Source: Proteiniphilum sp. X52 (GTDB taxonomy: Bacteria > Bacteroidota > Bacteroidia > Bacteroidales > Dysgonomonadaceae). From it: DNA of 64,000 bases. Below are positions 7,156 to 18,722 of the stretch, piece by piece (the stretch's first letter is position 1; each line of letters opens with the position of its first letter). The notes under the pieces were generated by a model that was given only the letters and a program-made list of their open reading frames with translations, searched no databases and was not told the DNA's origin. Both the position numbers and the translations under genes were made by a program. Where the stretch lies: contig NZ_RDSD01000001.1 of the NCBI RefSeq assembly GCF_003712195.1, positions 124,001 to 188,000 of the forward strand. Reading direction: 5' to 3'.

Positions 7156-9624
7156 ATGAGACCAACATTTGTTTTACTGTTGAGTATTCTGTTCTCGACA
7201 ACATTATGGGCTGAGTCCGTGACAGTGAGAGGAAAATTGATATCGGCATCCGATCAAAAGGGGCTGCCTTACGCTACCATTTCGGTGGCACGTGAAGCGG
7301 CTCCTGCCACTGCGGTGAAAAAACTGGCCACACAGGAGAACGGTACGTTTTCCACCTCACTCGATCCCGGAAAATATGTCTTTACTTTTTATTTTGTGGG
7401 AATGGATCAGATGGAAAAACCTGTAGAGATCGGCCCGTCACAAAAATCGGTTGACATGGGTGAAATCGAGATGAGGGAGAGCTCTACCGAACTCGATGAG
7501 ATCAGTGTGACTGCCCAGGCGCCTTTGGTGAAGGTGGACATCGACAAATTGACCTACAACGCCAAGGACGATCCGGAATCATCCACTTCCAGTGTGCTCG
7601 ACTTGCTGCGTAAAGTGCCGCTGGTGACGGTGGACGGGGAGGATGAAATTCAACTGAAAGGTTCCACTAATTTTAAGATATATCTGAATGGGAAACCCTC
7701 GAATATGATTACCTCGAACCCGTCACAGGTGTTGAAAAGTATGCCTGCCAACAGTGTGAAAGATGTGGAGGTTATCACTGATCCCGGTGCCAAGTATGAT
7801 GCGGAAGGGATAGGAGGCATTATCAATATTGTCACCGACAAACGGGCCGATGACGGCTATTCCGGTTCCGTGGGCGTCCATGGCGACACTTTTGGCGGTT
7901 ATGGCGGAAATGCATATCTGGCTACCAAGTACGACAAATTCGGGTTTACGGGAAATGCCGGATATTACAATTTCAGACGTCCGGCATCCGAATCTTCTTT
8001 CTATCGTGAAGAGACCGATCCGGCAAATATCCTGTCGCTCAACGGAACCAATAAAGGGAAGGGCGGCGGATTGTATCTGAGCGGCGCGCTCAGTTATGAA
8101 CCCGACACGTTGAATCTGTTCAACCTGTCGGCCTCCCGGTTTGGGGGAGAGTACAATTCTATTGGTGTCCAGAATGCCATTTCCAAAGGCGCGCGCCCGC
8201 ACTCCTATGATACCCGGACGAACAGCACCTCACAATATGGGGGAATGAATTTGTCTGCCGATTATCAGCGAAACTTCAAAAGAAAAGGGGAAATGTTAAC
8301 GGTTTCTTATCGTTTCGAACGTAATCCCAACGACAGTGAATATGAGAGTGAATATGATCATGTGATAGATGAGCAAGAGACGTTCTATTATCCCGACGGA
8401 TACCGGATGAAAAGTGTGAACAATGCCGGAGGAAACGAACATACCGGACAGGTCGACTATGTGAATCCACTCAACGGAAAACATAGTATTGAGGGGGGTG
8501 TGAAGTATATTTTCAGGGATAATTCCAGTGAGGGTGATCATACTTTGTTTGACGTGGAAGAAGGCATATGGAAGCCCGATCCGCGCCGGAAAAATGACCT
8601 CGAACATCAGCAGAAAATCACTTCAGGATATGCCGGTTATGGCTATAAAACAGGTAAGGTGGGAATGAAGGTCGGATTACGGGCTGAACATACCCTGCAG
8701 GATATCCATTTTATGAGCGCCGCTCAGGATACGATTGTCAAGACCCATTTCTTCGATCTGGTTCCCTCGGCTACCCTCTCCTGGCAGTTGGGGATGACCC
8801 GTACACTGCGGGGCGGATACAATATGCGTATTTCCCGTCCGGGGATATGGGTGTTGAATCCTTACGTGAATGATGTGGATCCCAACAATATCAGTTATGG
8901 TAATCCACGCCTCGATGCGGAACAGCAGCATAACTTCAATATCAACTACGGCTCTTTCTCCCAGAAGCTCAACTTCAATGCCACCGTCAGCTATTCTTTC
9001 GCGCAGAATGCGGTGACGAGTTACAGTTTTATCGAGAATGGGGTCACCCATAACACTTACGACAATATTGGCCGGAACCATACGGTGGGAACCAATGTGT
9101 ATCTGAGTTGGACTCCCACTCAGATGATCCGCACCTATCTCAACGGGGGGATAAATTACACCGATATCCAGAGTACCGAAAACAGTGAATTAAGGAATAG
9201 CGGCTTTTCAGGACGCGCTTTCGGGGGGCTCACATTCACCTTTCCCAAAGATCTGAGGGTAGGTGTGAACGGAGGACTGTTTTCGAGCCGCGTGCAGTTG
9301 CAGACCAAACAATCGCCCTTCTATCATTACAATTTTAATGTGATGAAAAGTCTTTTTAATAAAAAACTGGATGTCTCCCTTTACGCGCAGAGTCTTTTTT
9401 CCAAATACAGGGAATTTTCTTCCACAACCACCGGGGACGGGTTCACTCAAAAGAACAAATTCCTGAATCCTATGCGTAGCCTTAACCTGAGTGTTACTTA
9501 CCGGTTTGGTGATTTAAAATCTTCGATGAAAAGAGTGCAGCGGACAATCAGTAATGATGATGTCATGCAGAACCAGGATGGAAGTTCTCAGGGAGGCACT
9601 GCACCGCCACAAGGAGGAAATTAA
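7156..9624 (+). CDS. TonB-dependent-receptor-like outer membrane barrel protein
   Basis: 822 residues. A signal peptide (1-19, ending LWAES) is followed by a carboxypeptidase-regulatory-like domain at about 22-105 (VRGKLISASDQKGLPYATISV...), a plug-like domain at ~125-215 (LRKVPLVTVDGEDEIQLKG, DVEVITDPGAKYDAEGIGGIINIVTDK) and a long beta-barrel of the OMP_b-brl_3 type up to the C-terminus. The tail is Gln/Gly-rich (QNQDGSSQGG) and does not end in the aromatic residue usual for barrels. This architecture is frequent in Bacteroidota and is not paired with a SusD partner here, so it is not a typical glycan importer. Role could be uptake of a peptide or metal chelate, or an envelope role; not determinable. 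It stands alone, with trmD 72 bases downstream. Confidence 0.85.
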   Translation: MRPTFVLLLSILFSTTLWAESVTVRGKLISASDQKGLPYATISVAREAAPATAVKKLATQENGTFSTSLDPGKYVFTFYFVGMDQMEKPVEIGPSQKSVDMGEIEMRESSTELDEISVTAQAPLVKVDIDKLTYNAKDDPESSTSSVLDLLRKVPLVTVDGEDEIQLKGSTNFKIYLNGKPSNMITSNPSQVLKSMPANSVKDVEVITDPGAKYDAEGIGGIINIVTDKRADDGYSGSVGVHGDTFGGYGGNAYLATKYDKFGFTGNAGYYNFRRPASESSFYREETDPANILSLNGTNKGKGGGLYLSGALSYEPDTLNLFNLSASRFGGEYNSIGVQNAISKGARPHSYDTRTNSTSQYGGMNLSADYQRNFKRKGEMLTVSYRFERNPNDSEYESEYDHVIDEQETFYYPDGYRMKSVNNAGGNEHTGQVDYVNPLNGKHSIEGGVKYIFRDNSSEGDHTLFDVEEGIWKPDPRRKNDLEHQQKITSGYAGYGYKTGKVGMKVGLRAEHTLQDIHFMSAAQDTIVKTHFFDLVPSATLSWQLGMTRTLRGGYNMRISRPGIWVLNPYVNDVDPNNISYGNPRLDAEQQHNFNINYGSFSQKLNFNATVSYSFAQNAVTSYSFIENGVTHNTYDNIGRNHTVGTNVYLSWTPTQMIRTYLNGGINYTDIQSTENSELRNSGFSGRAFGGLTFTFPKDLRVGVNGGLFSSRVQLQTKQSPFYHYNFNVMKSLFNKKLDVSLYAQSLFSKYREFSSTTTGDGFTQKNKFLNPMRSLNLSVTYRFGDLKSSMKRVQRTISNDDVMQNQDGSSQGGTAPPQGGN

Positions 9625-9696
9625 TGAGTCTTGAGCCATGCCATTTCTTTTTCCCGTTAAGATTGATTATCTTTACACCACATATATCGATGGAGT

Positions 9697-10371
9697 ATGA
9701 GAATTGATATCATTACCGTACTTCCGGGAATAATAGAAGGGGCGCTTCACACCAGTATCCTGAAACGGGCTCAGGAGAAAGGACTGGTCGAATTCGGACT
9801 GCATAACCTGCGTGATTACACGCTTGATAAGCATAAGCGGGTGGATGATTATCCGTTTGGCGGTGAGGCCGGCATGGTTATGCAGATAGAGCCTATCGAC
9901 AGGGCTATCAGTTATCTGAAGTCGCAACGGGACTATGATGAAGTGATCTTCACTACCCCCGATGGCGAGCAATTTACCCAGTCCACCGCCAATGAGTTTT
10001 CTCTGAAAGAAAATATTATTATTCTTTGCGGACATTACAAGGGAGTTGATTACCGGGTAAGGGAACACCTGATCACCAAGGAGATATCCATCGGCGATTT
10101 TGTGTTGACGGGTGGCGAACTGGTTGCCGCCATGATTGCCGATGCGGTAGTCCGTGTCATTCCCGGAGCCATCGGTGATGAACAGTCTGCTTTGTCCGAC
10201 TCATTCCAGGATGGACTCCTCGCGCCGCCGGTGTATACCCGTCCTGCTGAATACAAAGGCTGGAAAGTGCCCGACGTGTTGCTGTCGGGACATGAGCGGA
10301 AAATAGAGGAATGGCGTCATGAACAGGCATTGGAACGCACCCGCAGATTGAGGCCGGATTTACTTCGATAG
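9697..10371 (+). CDS. trmD: tRNA (guanine-N1-)-methyltransferase
   Basis: Methylates G37 next to the anticodon of tRNAs reading CNN-type codons, using S-adenosylmethionine, which prevents frameshifting. The 224-aa protein starts [11 protein letters not shown], and contains the [12 protein letters not shown] segment, the trefoil-knot SAM-binding sequence [12 protein letters not shown] with [12 protein letters not shown], and the catalytic [17 protein letters not shown] region where the first D is the general base. Length and order are normal. The usual rpsP-rimM-rplS neighbours are absent, as is common in Bacteroidota. A weak -7-like TATCTTTA lies 30 bases upstream of the ATG. Confidence 0.96.
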   Translation: MRIDIITVLPGIIEGALHTSILKRAQEKGLVEFGLHNLRDYTLDKHKRVDDYPFGGEAGMVMQIEPIDRAISYLKSQRDYDEVIFTTPDGEQFTQSTANEFSLKENIIILCGHYKGVDYRVREHLITKEISIGDFVLTGGELVAAMIADAVVRVIPGAIGDEQSALSDSFQDGLLAPPVYTRPAEYKGWKVPDVLLSGHERKIEEWRHEQALERTRRLRPDLLR

Positions 10372-10565
10372 TTGCCCGGTTGATATTCGTGAAAATTTGG
10401 GATGCCGGATATCGGATTTAGGAAGTAAATAATTCCCAAATCCCAATACCCAAAACATTCGGTAGTTATTCCCTGCGAGCCGAATATTTTTCACCTTTAG
10501 AGAAGATAAGACGCGCTCCGGAAATCTTTTGATGGTAAACTCTCGCGATTTCTTTCAGCTTTCAC

Positions 10566-10573
10566 TATCTTTG
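10566..10573 (+). promoter_or_regulatory. -7 element TATCTTTG before rfbA
   Basis: A perfect TAnnTTTG match ends 20 bases before the rfbA ATG, giving a very short leader. The 222-base gap from trmD otherwise holds low-complexity sequence with repeated CCCAAAT-like words and no coding frame. No -33 TTTG at the standard spacing. Confidence 0.45.
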
Positions 10574-10593
10574 TGGAAAAAGTGGATTAATTT

Positions 10594-11463
10594 ATGAAGG
10601 GAATCGTTTTAGCCGGAGGATCCGGTACAAGGTTATACCCTATTACCAAAGGAATATCGAAGCAATTACTTCCCATTTTCGATAAACCCATGGTCTATTA
10701 TCCTATTTCTGCGCTGATGTTAGCCGGTATCAGGGATATTCTCGTCATCTCCACTCCGCTTGATCTGCCCGGATTTCAGCGGTTGCTCGGTGACGGATCC
10801 GACTATGGCGTCCATTTCAGTTATGCCGCGCAGCCTTCTCCGGACGGGCTGGCGCAGGCATTTATTATCGGAGAGGAGTTCATCGGGGATGACGCCGTAT
10901 GTTTGGTGCTGGGCGATAATATTTTCTACGGGCAGGGATTTCCCTCCATGTTGCGCAAAGCGGTGGAAGATGCCGAAAGAGAGGGGATAGCTACCATCTT
11001 CGGTTATAATGTGACTAATCCGCAACGGTATGGAGTGGCGGAATTGGGTGAGGATGGCAAGGTGTTGAGCATCGAGGAAAAACCGTCTGAACCTAAGTCG
11101 AACTGGGCTGTCACGGGACTTTATTTTTATCCTAACCGGGTGGTGGAAATTGCGAGGCAAGTCAAACCGTCGGCCCGTGGGGAGTTGGAGATCACCTCTG
11201 TCAATCAGGCTTTCCTGGACGAACAACAGTTGCAGATGCTGCTCTTCGGCCGGGGTTTTGCCTGGCTCGATACCGGGACCCACGATTCCCTCTCGGAAGC
11301 GTCCACTTTTATCGAGGTATTGGAGAAACGGCAGGGGTTGAAGATATCTTGTCTCGAGGAGATCTCCTGGAGAAACGGCTGGATTACCGACGAGCAATTA
11401 AAGGAAATCGGGATGTCGATGAAAAATAGCCCATACGGAAAGTATCTGCTTAGATTGGTCTAG
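10594..11463 (+). CDS. rfbA: Glucose-1-phosphate thymidylyltransferase
   Basis: Makes dTDP-glucose from glucose-1-phosphate and dTTP, first step of dTDP-rhamnose synthesis. The nucleotidyltransferase signature is [20 protein letters not shown] at residues 8-27. Downstream are the [11 protein letters not shown] segment with the metal-binding aspartate, and the [19 protein letters not shown] segment, both typical of RfbA/RmlA. 289 aa is the family length. It starts a same-strand run rfbA-rfbC-rfbB; the gap to rfbC is 71 bases. Function in surface polysaccharide synthesis fits the nearby gmd and fcl genes. Confidence 0.97.
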   Translation: MKGIVLAGGSGTRLYPITKGISKQLLPIFDKPMVYYPISALMLAGIRDILVISTPLDLPGFQRLLGDGSDYGVHFSYAAQPSPDGLAQAFIIGEEFIGDDAVCLVLGDNIFYGQGFPSMLRKAVEDAEREGIATIFGYNVTNPQRYGVAELGEDGKVLSIEEKPSEPKSNWAVTGLYFYPNRVVEIARQVKPSARGELEITSVNQAFLDEQQLQMLLFGRGFAWLDTGTHDSLSEASTFIEVLEKRQGLKISCLEEISWRNGWITDEQLKEIGMSMKNSPYGKYLLRLV

Positions 11464-11534
11464 GTGGGAAAGGTTGCAAGAGATAAAGATTGGGTAATTG
11501 GGAATTATAATTGCTGATTCAGTTAAATGTTCGT

Positions 11535-12083
11535 ATGTATATTATACAGACTGAGATAGAAGGAGTTGTGATCGTTGAGCCGAAAGTGTTCGGCGATGAG
11601 CGTGGCTATTTTTTTGAATCGTTTTCACAGAAAGAGTTTGAGGAGAAAGTATGTAAAACCGTTTTTGTGCAGGACAACGAGAGCCTGTCGGGATACGGGG
11701 TGGTGAGGGGGCTGCATTTTCAAAAACCTCCTTATGGACAGGCGAAACTGGCACGCGTGGTGAAAGGCAAAGTGCTGGATGTGGTGGTGGATATCCGCAA
11801 GGATTCTCCTACCTACGGGCAACATCTATCGATAGAACTCTCTGCAGAGAACAAGCGCCAGGTCTTTATTCCCCGCGGTTTTGCCCATGGTTATGCTGTG
11901 CTGGAGAATGAGACCATCTTCCAGTATAAGTGTGATAATTATTACGCGCCGGACTATGAAGGGGCAATCCTTTGGAACGATCCGCAACTCGGTATCGACT
12001 GGCATTTACCTCCCGAAGATATTATCCTTTCAAAAAAAGACCGGCAAAACCCACCATTTCAATCGCTGAATACTGATTACTGA
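11535..12083 (+). CDS. rfbC: dTDP-4-dehydrorhamnose 3,5-epimerase
   Basis: Cupin-fold epimerase of the dTDP-rhamnose pathway, acting on dTDP-4-keto-6-deoxyglucose. The ATG at 11535 gives MYIIQTEIEGVVIVEP, the normal N-terminus; an in-frame TTG at 11511 would add eight residues and is not needed. Motifs: ERGYFFESF, VQDNESLSGYGVVRGLHFQ with the catalytic histidine in LHFQ, VDIRKDSPTYGQ, and the PRGFAHGYAVL segment. 182 aa is normal. The stop codon TGA at 12081-12083 falls inside the first unit of a 12-bp tandem repeat. rfbD, which often follows, is not present. Confidence 0.96.
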   Translation: MYIIQTEIEGVVIVEPKVFGDERGYFFESFSQKEFEEKVCKTVFVQDNESLSGYGVVRGLHFQKPPYGQAKLARVVKGKVLDVVVDIRKDSPTYGQHLSIELSAENKRQVFIPRGFAHGYAVLENETIFQYKCDNYYAPDYEGAILWNDPQLGIDWHLPPEDIILSKKDRQNPPFQSLNTDY

Positions 12084-12109
12084 TTTGATTACTGATTTGA
12101 TTACTGATT
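12074..12109. repeat. Three exact tandem copies of TGATTACTGATT
   Basis: Three perfect 12-bp units occupy 12074-12085, 12086-12097 and 12098-12109; a decayed tail of related ATTACTGA words continues to about 12138. The first unit overlaps the rfbC stop codon. It lies where rfbD would be expected, in a ~228-base gap before rfbB that holds no coding frame. Confidence 0.85.
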
Positions 12110-12311
12110 GCTAATTACTGAATACTAATTACTGATTAATAAAATTACCGGTTGCTTATGGTGCACATCCGTTTTTTAATTTTAACTCGATTGATTTCCG
12201 GTGGTCACTCGGCACAGAGTACAAACGAGCATGTTTCCGCTCTCATTCCTAAGAAAATTCAACTTTCAATTTAATATGTAAGTACCTCGGATGGGGGAGA
12301 ATAATTCAATC

Positions 12312-14764
<2,453 letters not shown>

Positions 14765-14767
14765 TTA

Positions 14768-14799
14768 CAAAAGTAATAAGTGTCGAGGAAAAAAACAAG
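14768..14799 (-). promoter_or_regulatory. Promoter of tpl (cTTG-N20-TACTTTTG)
   Basis: Minus strand: a CTTG -33 box at 14796-14799, 20 bases, then the -7 box TACTTTTG at 14775-14768, matching the Bacteroidota TTTG-N19-21-TAnnTTTG layout with one mismatch. Transcription would start near 14761, about 24 bases before the ATG. Confidence 0.6.
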
Positions 14800-14938
14800 G
14801 TTGCTTGAATTTTTTTGAGGGGCATCTTTTATTTTTTTTATGTAGCGGGAGCCCACAGGAATGCCGAATTTATTGGGGCATTTCCGAGGCGCATTTTACA
14901 TTTAGTGGAAATTCATTTGTAAAAATAAATTTAAGGTG

Positions 14939-14969
14939 AAAAAAACAGTGCCCGGGCGCTGCCTGGCAC
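14939..14969 (-). terminator. Rho-independent terminator after fcl
   Basis: On the minus strand GTGCC...GGCAC flanks a GC-rich loop region (14948-14969), followed by a run of T residues (A-run at 14939-14945 on the plus strand). It begins nine bases after the fcl stop and ends the OMP-gmd-fcl transcript. Confidence 0.65.
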
Positions 14970-14977
14970 GAAAATAT

Positions 14978-16051
14978 TTAACCCTGCATGTACCAATCAT
15001 ACATCCTCTTCACACCTTCATCAATATCGACAGTATGTTTCCATCCCAATGCGTTTAATCTGGAGACATCAGTCAACTTTCGCATGGTGCCGTCGGGTTT
15101 TGAGGTGTCGAAAGTTATCTCTCCCGTATAGCCGATGGTTTTTCTGATTAATGTGGCCAGGTCGCGGATGCTGATTTCTTTTCCGGTGCCGATATTGACA
15201 TGACAATTCCGTATCTCGGTTTTCCCTTTCACCAGATACGGAAAATCCACATTCTCCATAATATAGACGGAGGCGTCGGCCATATCTTCACTCCAGAGGA
15301 ATTCCCGCAATGGTTTTCCGCTTCCCCATAATTCCACCCTTTCCTTATTGATGCCGTATTTCCGGAATATACTTTCCATATCCTGCCGCGTGCTGTTACC
15401 CGAAATTCCCTCCACCGGACGCCGGGCAAGATCCCGCCCGACAGTGTCCCAGTCATCGTTCATCAACGCTTTTGCCAGATGGATCTTGCGGATCATTGCA
15501 GGCAATACATGGCTCTTTTCAAGGTCGAAATTGTCGTTCGGTCCGTAGAGGTTGGTGGGCATCACCGCGATATAGTTGGTGCCATATTGGATATTGAAGC
15601 TCTCGCACATTTTTAATCCCGCGATTTTGGCGATGGCGTAAGGCTCATTCGTGTATTCCAGCGGCCCGGTAAGCAACGCCTCCTCAGAGATGGGTTGCGG
15701 TGCTTCCCGGGGATAAATGCAGGTGCTGCCAAGGAAAAGGAGTTTCCTGACATTATGCCGGAAACTCTCTCCTATGACATTATTCTGGATTTGCAGATTG
15801 CGATATATGAAATCGGCCCGGTAAGTGTTGTTGGCGACAATACCACCCACGTGGGCCGCGGCAAGGATCACATACTCGGGCTTTTCCCTGTCAAAAAAAG
15901 ATTTCACGGCTGCGGCATCCAGCAGATCCAATTCCTGATGCGATTGACCGATCAGGTTGGTATATCCTTTCGATTGCAGGTTTTGCCAAATGGCTGATCC
16001 CACCAATCCGCGATGGCCGGCGACATATATCTTACTCTGTTTATCCATCAT
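14978..16051 (-). CDS. fcl: GDP-L-fucose synthase
   Basis: Epimerase-reductase converting GDP-4-keto-6-deoxymannose to GDP-L-fucose with NADPH. Starts MMDKQSKIYVAGHRGLVGSA, holding the dinucleotide-binding GHRGLVG. Further marks are LAAAHVGGI, LGSTCIYPREAPQPI with the catalytic serine, and EPYAIAKIAGLKMCE (YxxxK). 357 aa is slightly longer than the E. coli enzyme because of an insertion near ARRPVEGISGNSTRQD, which is common in Bacteroidota. It follows gmd by about 40 bases on the same strand, giving the complete GDP-mannose to GDP-fucose pair. Product feeds fucosylated surface glycans. Confidence 0.95.
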   Translation of the reverse strand: MMDKQSKIYVAGHRGLVGSAIWQNLQSKGYTNLIGQSHQELDLLDAAAVKSFFDREKPEYVILAAAHVGGIVANNTYRADFIYRNLQIQNNVIGESFRHNVRKLLFLGSTCIYPREAPQPISEEALLTGPLEYTNEPYAIAKIAGLKMCESFNIQYGTNYIAVMPTNLYGPNDNFDLEKSHVLPAMIRKIHLAKALMNDDWDTVGRDLARRPVEGISGNSTRQDMESIFRKYGINKERVELWGSGKPLREFLWSEDMADASVYIMENVDFPYLVKGKTEIRNCHVNIGTGKEISIRDLATLIRKTIGYTGEITFDTSKPDGTMRKLTDVSRLNALGWKHTVDIDEGVKRMYDWYMQG

Positions 16052-16093
16052 CAATTCCTATTAATTATCCATTCCTGAAATCGGGCGGGAAAC

Positions 16094-17155
16094 CTACCGG
16101 GAGTATTTTCTCGCAACTTCCATATCGTGCTTCACCATGCGTCTGACCAGTTCTTCGAAGGATGTCTTCTGAGGATTCCATCCCAATAGGGATTTGGCTT
16201 TGGTGGGATCTCCCAACAACAACTCAACCTCCGCGGGACGGAAATATTGGGGGTCTACTTCTACCAACACACGTCCTGTAGCATTGTCGATTCCCTTTTC
16301 GGCAATACCTCTGCCTTCCCATCGCAACTTTATTCCTGCTTCGGCAAAAGCGAGGATGCAGAATTCCCGTACGCTGTGCATCTCTCCCGTGGCGATCACG
16401 AAGTCCTCCGGCACTTCATGCTGCAGCATCAGCCACATGCACTCCACATAATCGGGCGCGTAACCCCAGTCGCGTTTCGCATCCAGGTTCCCGATATACA
16501 ACTTATCCTGAAGGCCCTGTGCGATACGGGCGGCCGCCAGCGAAATTTTCCGGCTGACAAATGTCTCACCTCTTCGTTCACTCTCGTGATTGAACAAAAT
16601 GCCATTCACCGCGAACATTCCGTACGACTCCCGGTAATTTTTCGTGATCCAGAAGCCATATAGTTTCGCTACCCCGTAAGGGCTGCGGGGATAGAACGGT
16701 GTGGTCTCTTTTTGGGGGATTTCCTGTACCAGCCCGAATAATTCTGAAGTAGATGCCTGGTAGATCCGCGTCCTGTGTTCCAATCCCAGTATCCTCACTG
16801 CTTCCAAAAGACGAAGGGTGCCAACAGCGTCGGTTTCCGCCGTGTATTCGGGTACGTCGAAACTCACTTTTACATGGCTTTGTGCGGCCAGGTTGTAAAT
16901 CTCGTCAGGCTGGACGTGCTGGATGATACGGATGAGCGAGCTGGAATCGGTCATATCGGCATAGTGCAGGTTGATGAGTCGCTGCTGTTTCATATCACGG
17001 ATCCACTCATCAAGGTAAAGATGCTCTATCCTGGCGGTGTTAAAAGAAGATGAACGCCTCAGGGTGCCATGTACCTCGTATCCCTTCTTCAGAAGTAGTT
17101 CGGCAAGGTAAGACCCGTCCTGGCCGGTAATGCCGGTGACCAGTGCTTTTTTCAT
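16094..17155 (-). CDS. gmd: GDP-mannose 4,6-dehydratase
   Basis: Short-chain dehydrogenase-type enzyme making GDP-4-keto-6-deoxymannose. The 353-aa sequence starts [22 protein letters not shown] with the NADP-binding GITGQDG. It contains YNLAAQSHV, the catalytic [11 protein letters not shown] with T/S and [11 protein letters not shown] (YxxxK) and the specific segment [15 protein letters not shown]. The neighbour fcl takes the product onwards; the upstream outer-membrane protein gene ends nine bases before the gmd start, so all three are probably one operon transcribed from near 17770. Confidence 0.96.
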   Translation of the reverse strand: MKKALVTGITGQDGSYLAELLLKKGYEVHGTLRRSSSFNTARIEHLYLDEWIRDMKQQRLINLHYADMTDSSSLIRIIQHVQPDEIYNLAAQSHVKVSFDVPEYTAETDAVGTLRLLEAVRILGLEHRTRIYQASTSELFGLVQEIPQKETTPFYPRSPYGVAKLYGFWITKNYRESYGMFAVNGILFNHESERRGETFVSRKISLAAARIAQGLQDKLYIGNLDAKRDWGYAPDYVECMWLMLQHEVPEDFVIATGEMHSVREFCILAFAEAGIKLRWEGRGIAEKGIDNATGRVLVEVDPQYFRPAEVELLLGDPTKAKSLLGWNPQKTSFEELVRRMVKHDMEVARKYSR

Positions 17156-17164
17156 ATAGAAGGG

Positions 17165-17713
17165 CTAATTTAAATTGATATTATACGCCACACTGATACC
17201 GGGTGTAAAGAAACTTTTTTTGTGGATAGCGCTCTCTTTACTGCCAAAACCCATATCGCAGTAGATGGAGAAATTGAATTGCCGCACGGCATAACCGGCT
17301 AAGGGTGAAAAAGCAAACCCTGCATAACTGGAACCGAATACTGCTCCGATACGCGGTTCCACAAAAAAGCCGTCGGCAATGCCTTCCTGGGTGAAACGAT
17401 AACCGGCTAACGGCATGATGTAGGTGAAGCCGTCGTCGGCATCATTCTTAATGTTGGAGAGAAATTTCCCTTCCCCGTAAGGATTGTTGAAAGCTTTCAC
17501 ACTTAGGGAGATATAGTTGTTCGGGTTGGACGAGAGCAGGTTGTCCCGGGTGATCCAGCCAATAGTGCCGCCCATGCCGAATTTCTTGTCACGGCCTGTG
17601 TTGGCCACTAAACCGGCATCAACCGAAATATTGATATAATTGGTTTCCTGTGCTTCAGCCGACCGGATAGTTAGTGCGGCAAGTAAGATGATGATAAAAA
17701 TAGTTCGTTTCAT
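17165..17713 (-). CDS. Small outer membrane beta-barrel protein, function unknown
   Basis: 182 residues from the ATG at 17713 (MKRTIFIIILLAALTIRS), giving a clean signal peptide ending near AEAQE. The mature part has alternating aromatic/polar strands and ends INLN; it reads like an eight-stranded-type porin or OmpA-barrel relative (YRFTQEGIADGFFVEPRIGAVFG). No peptidoglycan-binding domain. Leading an operon with gmd and fcl by nine bases, it may simply share control. No specific function is offered. Confidence 0.7.
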   Translation of the reverse strand: MKRTIFIIILLAALTIRSAEAQETNYINISVDAGLVANTGRDKKFGMGGTIGWITRDNLLSSNPNNYISLSVKAFNNPYGEGKFLSNIKNDADDGFTYIMPLAGYRFTQEGIADGFFVEPRIGAVFGSSYAGFAFSPLAGYAVRQFNFSIYCDMGFGSKESAIHKKSFFTPGISVAYNINLN

Positions 17714-17767
17714 TTTTTTGATAATTTTAAGGGTGACTAATAGACGTTTGATTGCGTTTATATGCTG

Positions 17768-17775
17768 CAAATATA
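17768..17775 (-). promoter_or_regulatory. -7 element TATATTTG before the OMP-gmd-fcl operon
   Basis: The minus strand carries a perfect TAnnTTTG 55 bases before the ATG at 17713. It lies downstream of the short frame at 17810-17890, so the operon has its own promoter. The -33 region lacks a good TTTG. Confidence 0.5.
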
Positions 17776-17809
17776 CCGATTTAATTCTATTTTGCTTCGT
17801 TTTATCCCA

Positions 17810-17890
17810 TTATTTTACTTTTTTAGAAGCTGTTTTGAATTTTTTCATCGATTGTTTTTTAGCCATTTTTTGATGGATTTGGATTTTCAT
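17810..17890 (-). CDS. Possible 26-aa lysine-rich peptide inside a repeat
   Basis: The frame reads MKIQIHQKMAKK, then QSMKKFKTASKK and VK before TAA at 17810-17812. It would not merit a call alone, but the same frame with one changed residue (S to W) recurs at 63749 within a 95%-identical repeat. The base changes spare the reading frame apart from that residue. The repeat looks like a mobile element end, so coding may be coincidental. Ten of the 26 residues are lysine. No known family recognised. Confidence 0.25.
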   Translation of the reverse strand: MKIQIHQKMAKKQSMKKFKTASKKVK

Positions 17891-17922
17891 TGATTGAAAT
17901 GTGGTGGACTACTTAAAAGAAA
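17823..17922 (-). repeat. 100-bp copy of one half of the MITE-like element at 63.6 kb
   Basis: Read on the minus strand, this stretch matches 63717-63816 base for base over 100 positions with five substitutions and no gaps. Its left boundary (17823) is the TTA/GAAGCTG end of the element, equal to the TAA target plus inverted end of the 63-kb copy. At 17922 the match stops in mid-element; the second inverted end is absent here. Next to it lies the broken integrase, so rearrangement probably removed the other half. Confidence 0.9.
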
Positions 17923-18175
17923 CAGCAACTTATCAGGAATCGTGGAGCAAAATAGTGTAACAATATCGGATTCATCACTTTAAAAGAAAACTTGTTTTAG
18001 CGAAAACGGGAGAAAACGCAATGAAAAGCAAAGATAACGCCGAGTTGCGTTACCAAATCGTTAGCTAAGGAGTTTTCTGATTCTTTTTCAACGAATTGTT
18101 TTACAATAGTTTGCATTGTTTTTCATTGGGTCGGATAACTCTAATAGAATTAAATTTGCAATTAAAACAATTAGA

Positions 18176-18705
18176 GTTAGGAGAAGTACCTTTAAGGTGT
18201 TGTTCTGCCTGAAAAAGAACGAGTTAAGACCCGACGGCAAAGCACCCGTCATGGGACGCATCACCTTCAACGGCACCATCGCCCAGTTCAGCTGTAAGCT
18301 GAACGTCATACCCTCGCTGTGGGACACCAAAGCCAACCGGGCATCGGGTAAAAGCATCGAAGCGCAGAAGATCAACCGGAAGCTGGATAATATCCGCACA
18401 CAAATCGGCAAGCAGTACCAGCGTATTTCGGATAAAGACAATTTCGTTTCTGCCGAAAAAATCAAAAACGGATATCTTGGTTTCGGAGATGAATACCGCA
18501 CCCTGTTGTCGATAGCCGACGAATTCTACGAGCAATACGCCAAACGCGTGGGAAAAGACCGCACCGAAGGCTCCTACGAGCAAATGCTTATCAACCGTAA
18601 ACGCATGGAGCTGTTCCTAGGCGACAGATACAACCTGTCCGATATTCCCATCAAGAAATAGAACCTTCTTTTATTGAGGACTACTATACAAATAGGTATG
18701 CATAA
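18176..18705 (+). pseudogene. Tyrosine recombinase (Bacteroidota conjugative-element integrase), truncated and frameshifted
   Basis: The N-terminal arm-binding and SAM-like core-binding parts are clear: RSTFKVLFCLKKNELRPDGK, then IAQFSCKLNVIPSLWDTKANRASGKS and QYQRISDKDNFVSAEKIKNGYLGFGDEYRTLL. After NLSDIPIKK the frame hits TAG at 18659-18661. One base of shift restores EIEPSFIEDYYT, which is how family members continue, and then the homology ends at NRYA-stop (18703-18705). The whole catalytic domain with R-H-R-Y is missing. The normal start methionine before RSTFK is also lost; an ATG at 18116 is in frame but adds unrelated sequence. It is a relic of an integrative element that probably brought in neighbouring DNA. 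Confidence 0.85.
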
Positions 18706-18722
18706 CCCAAAATTGAAATGAA

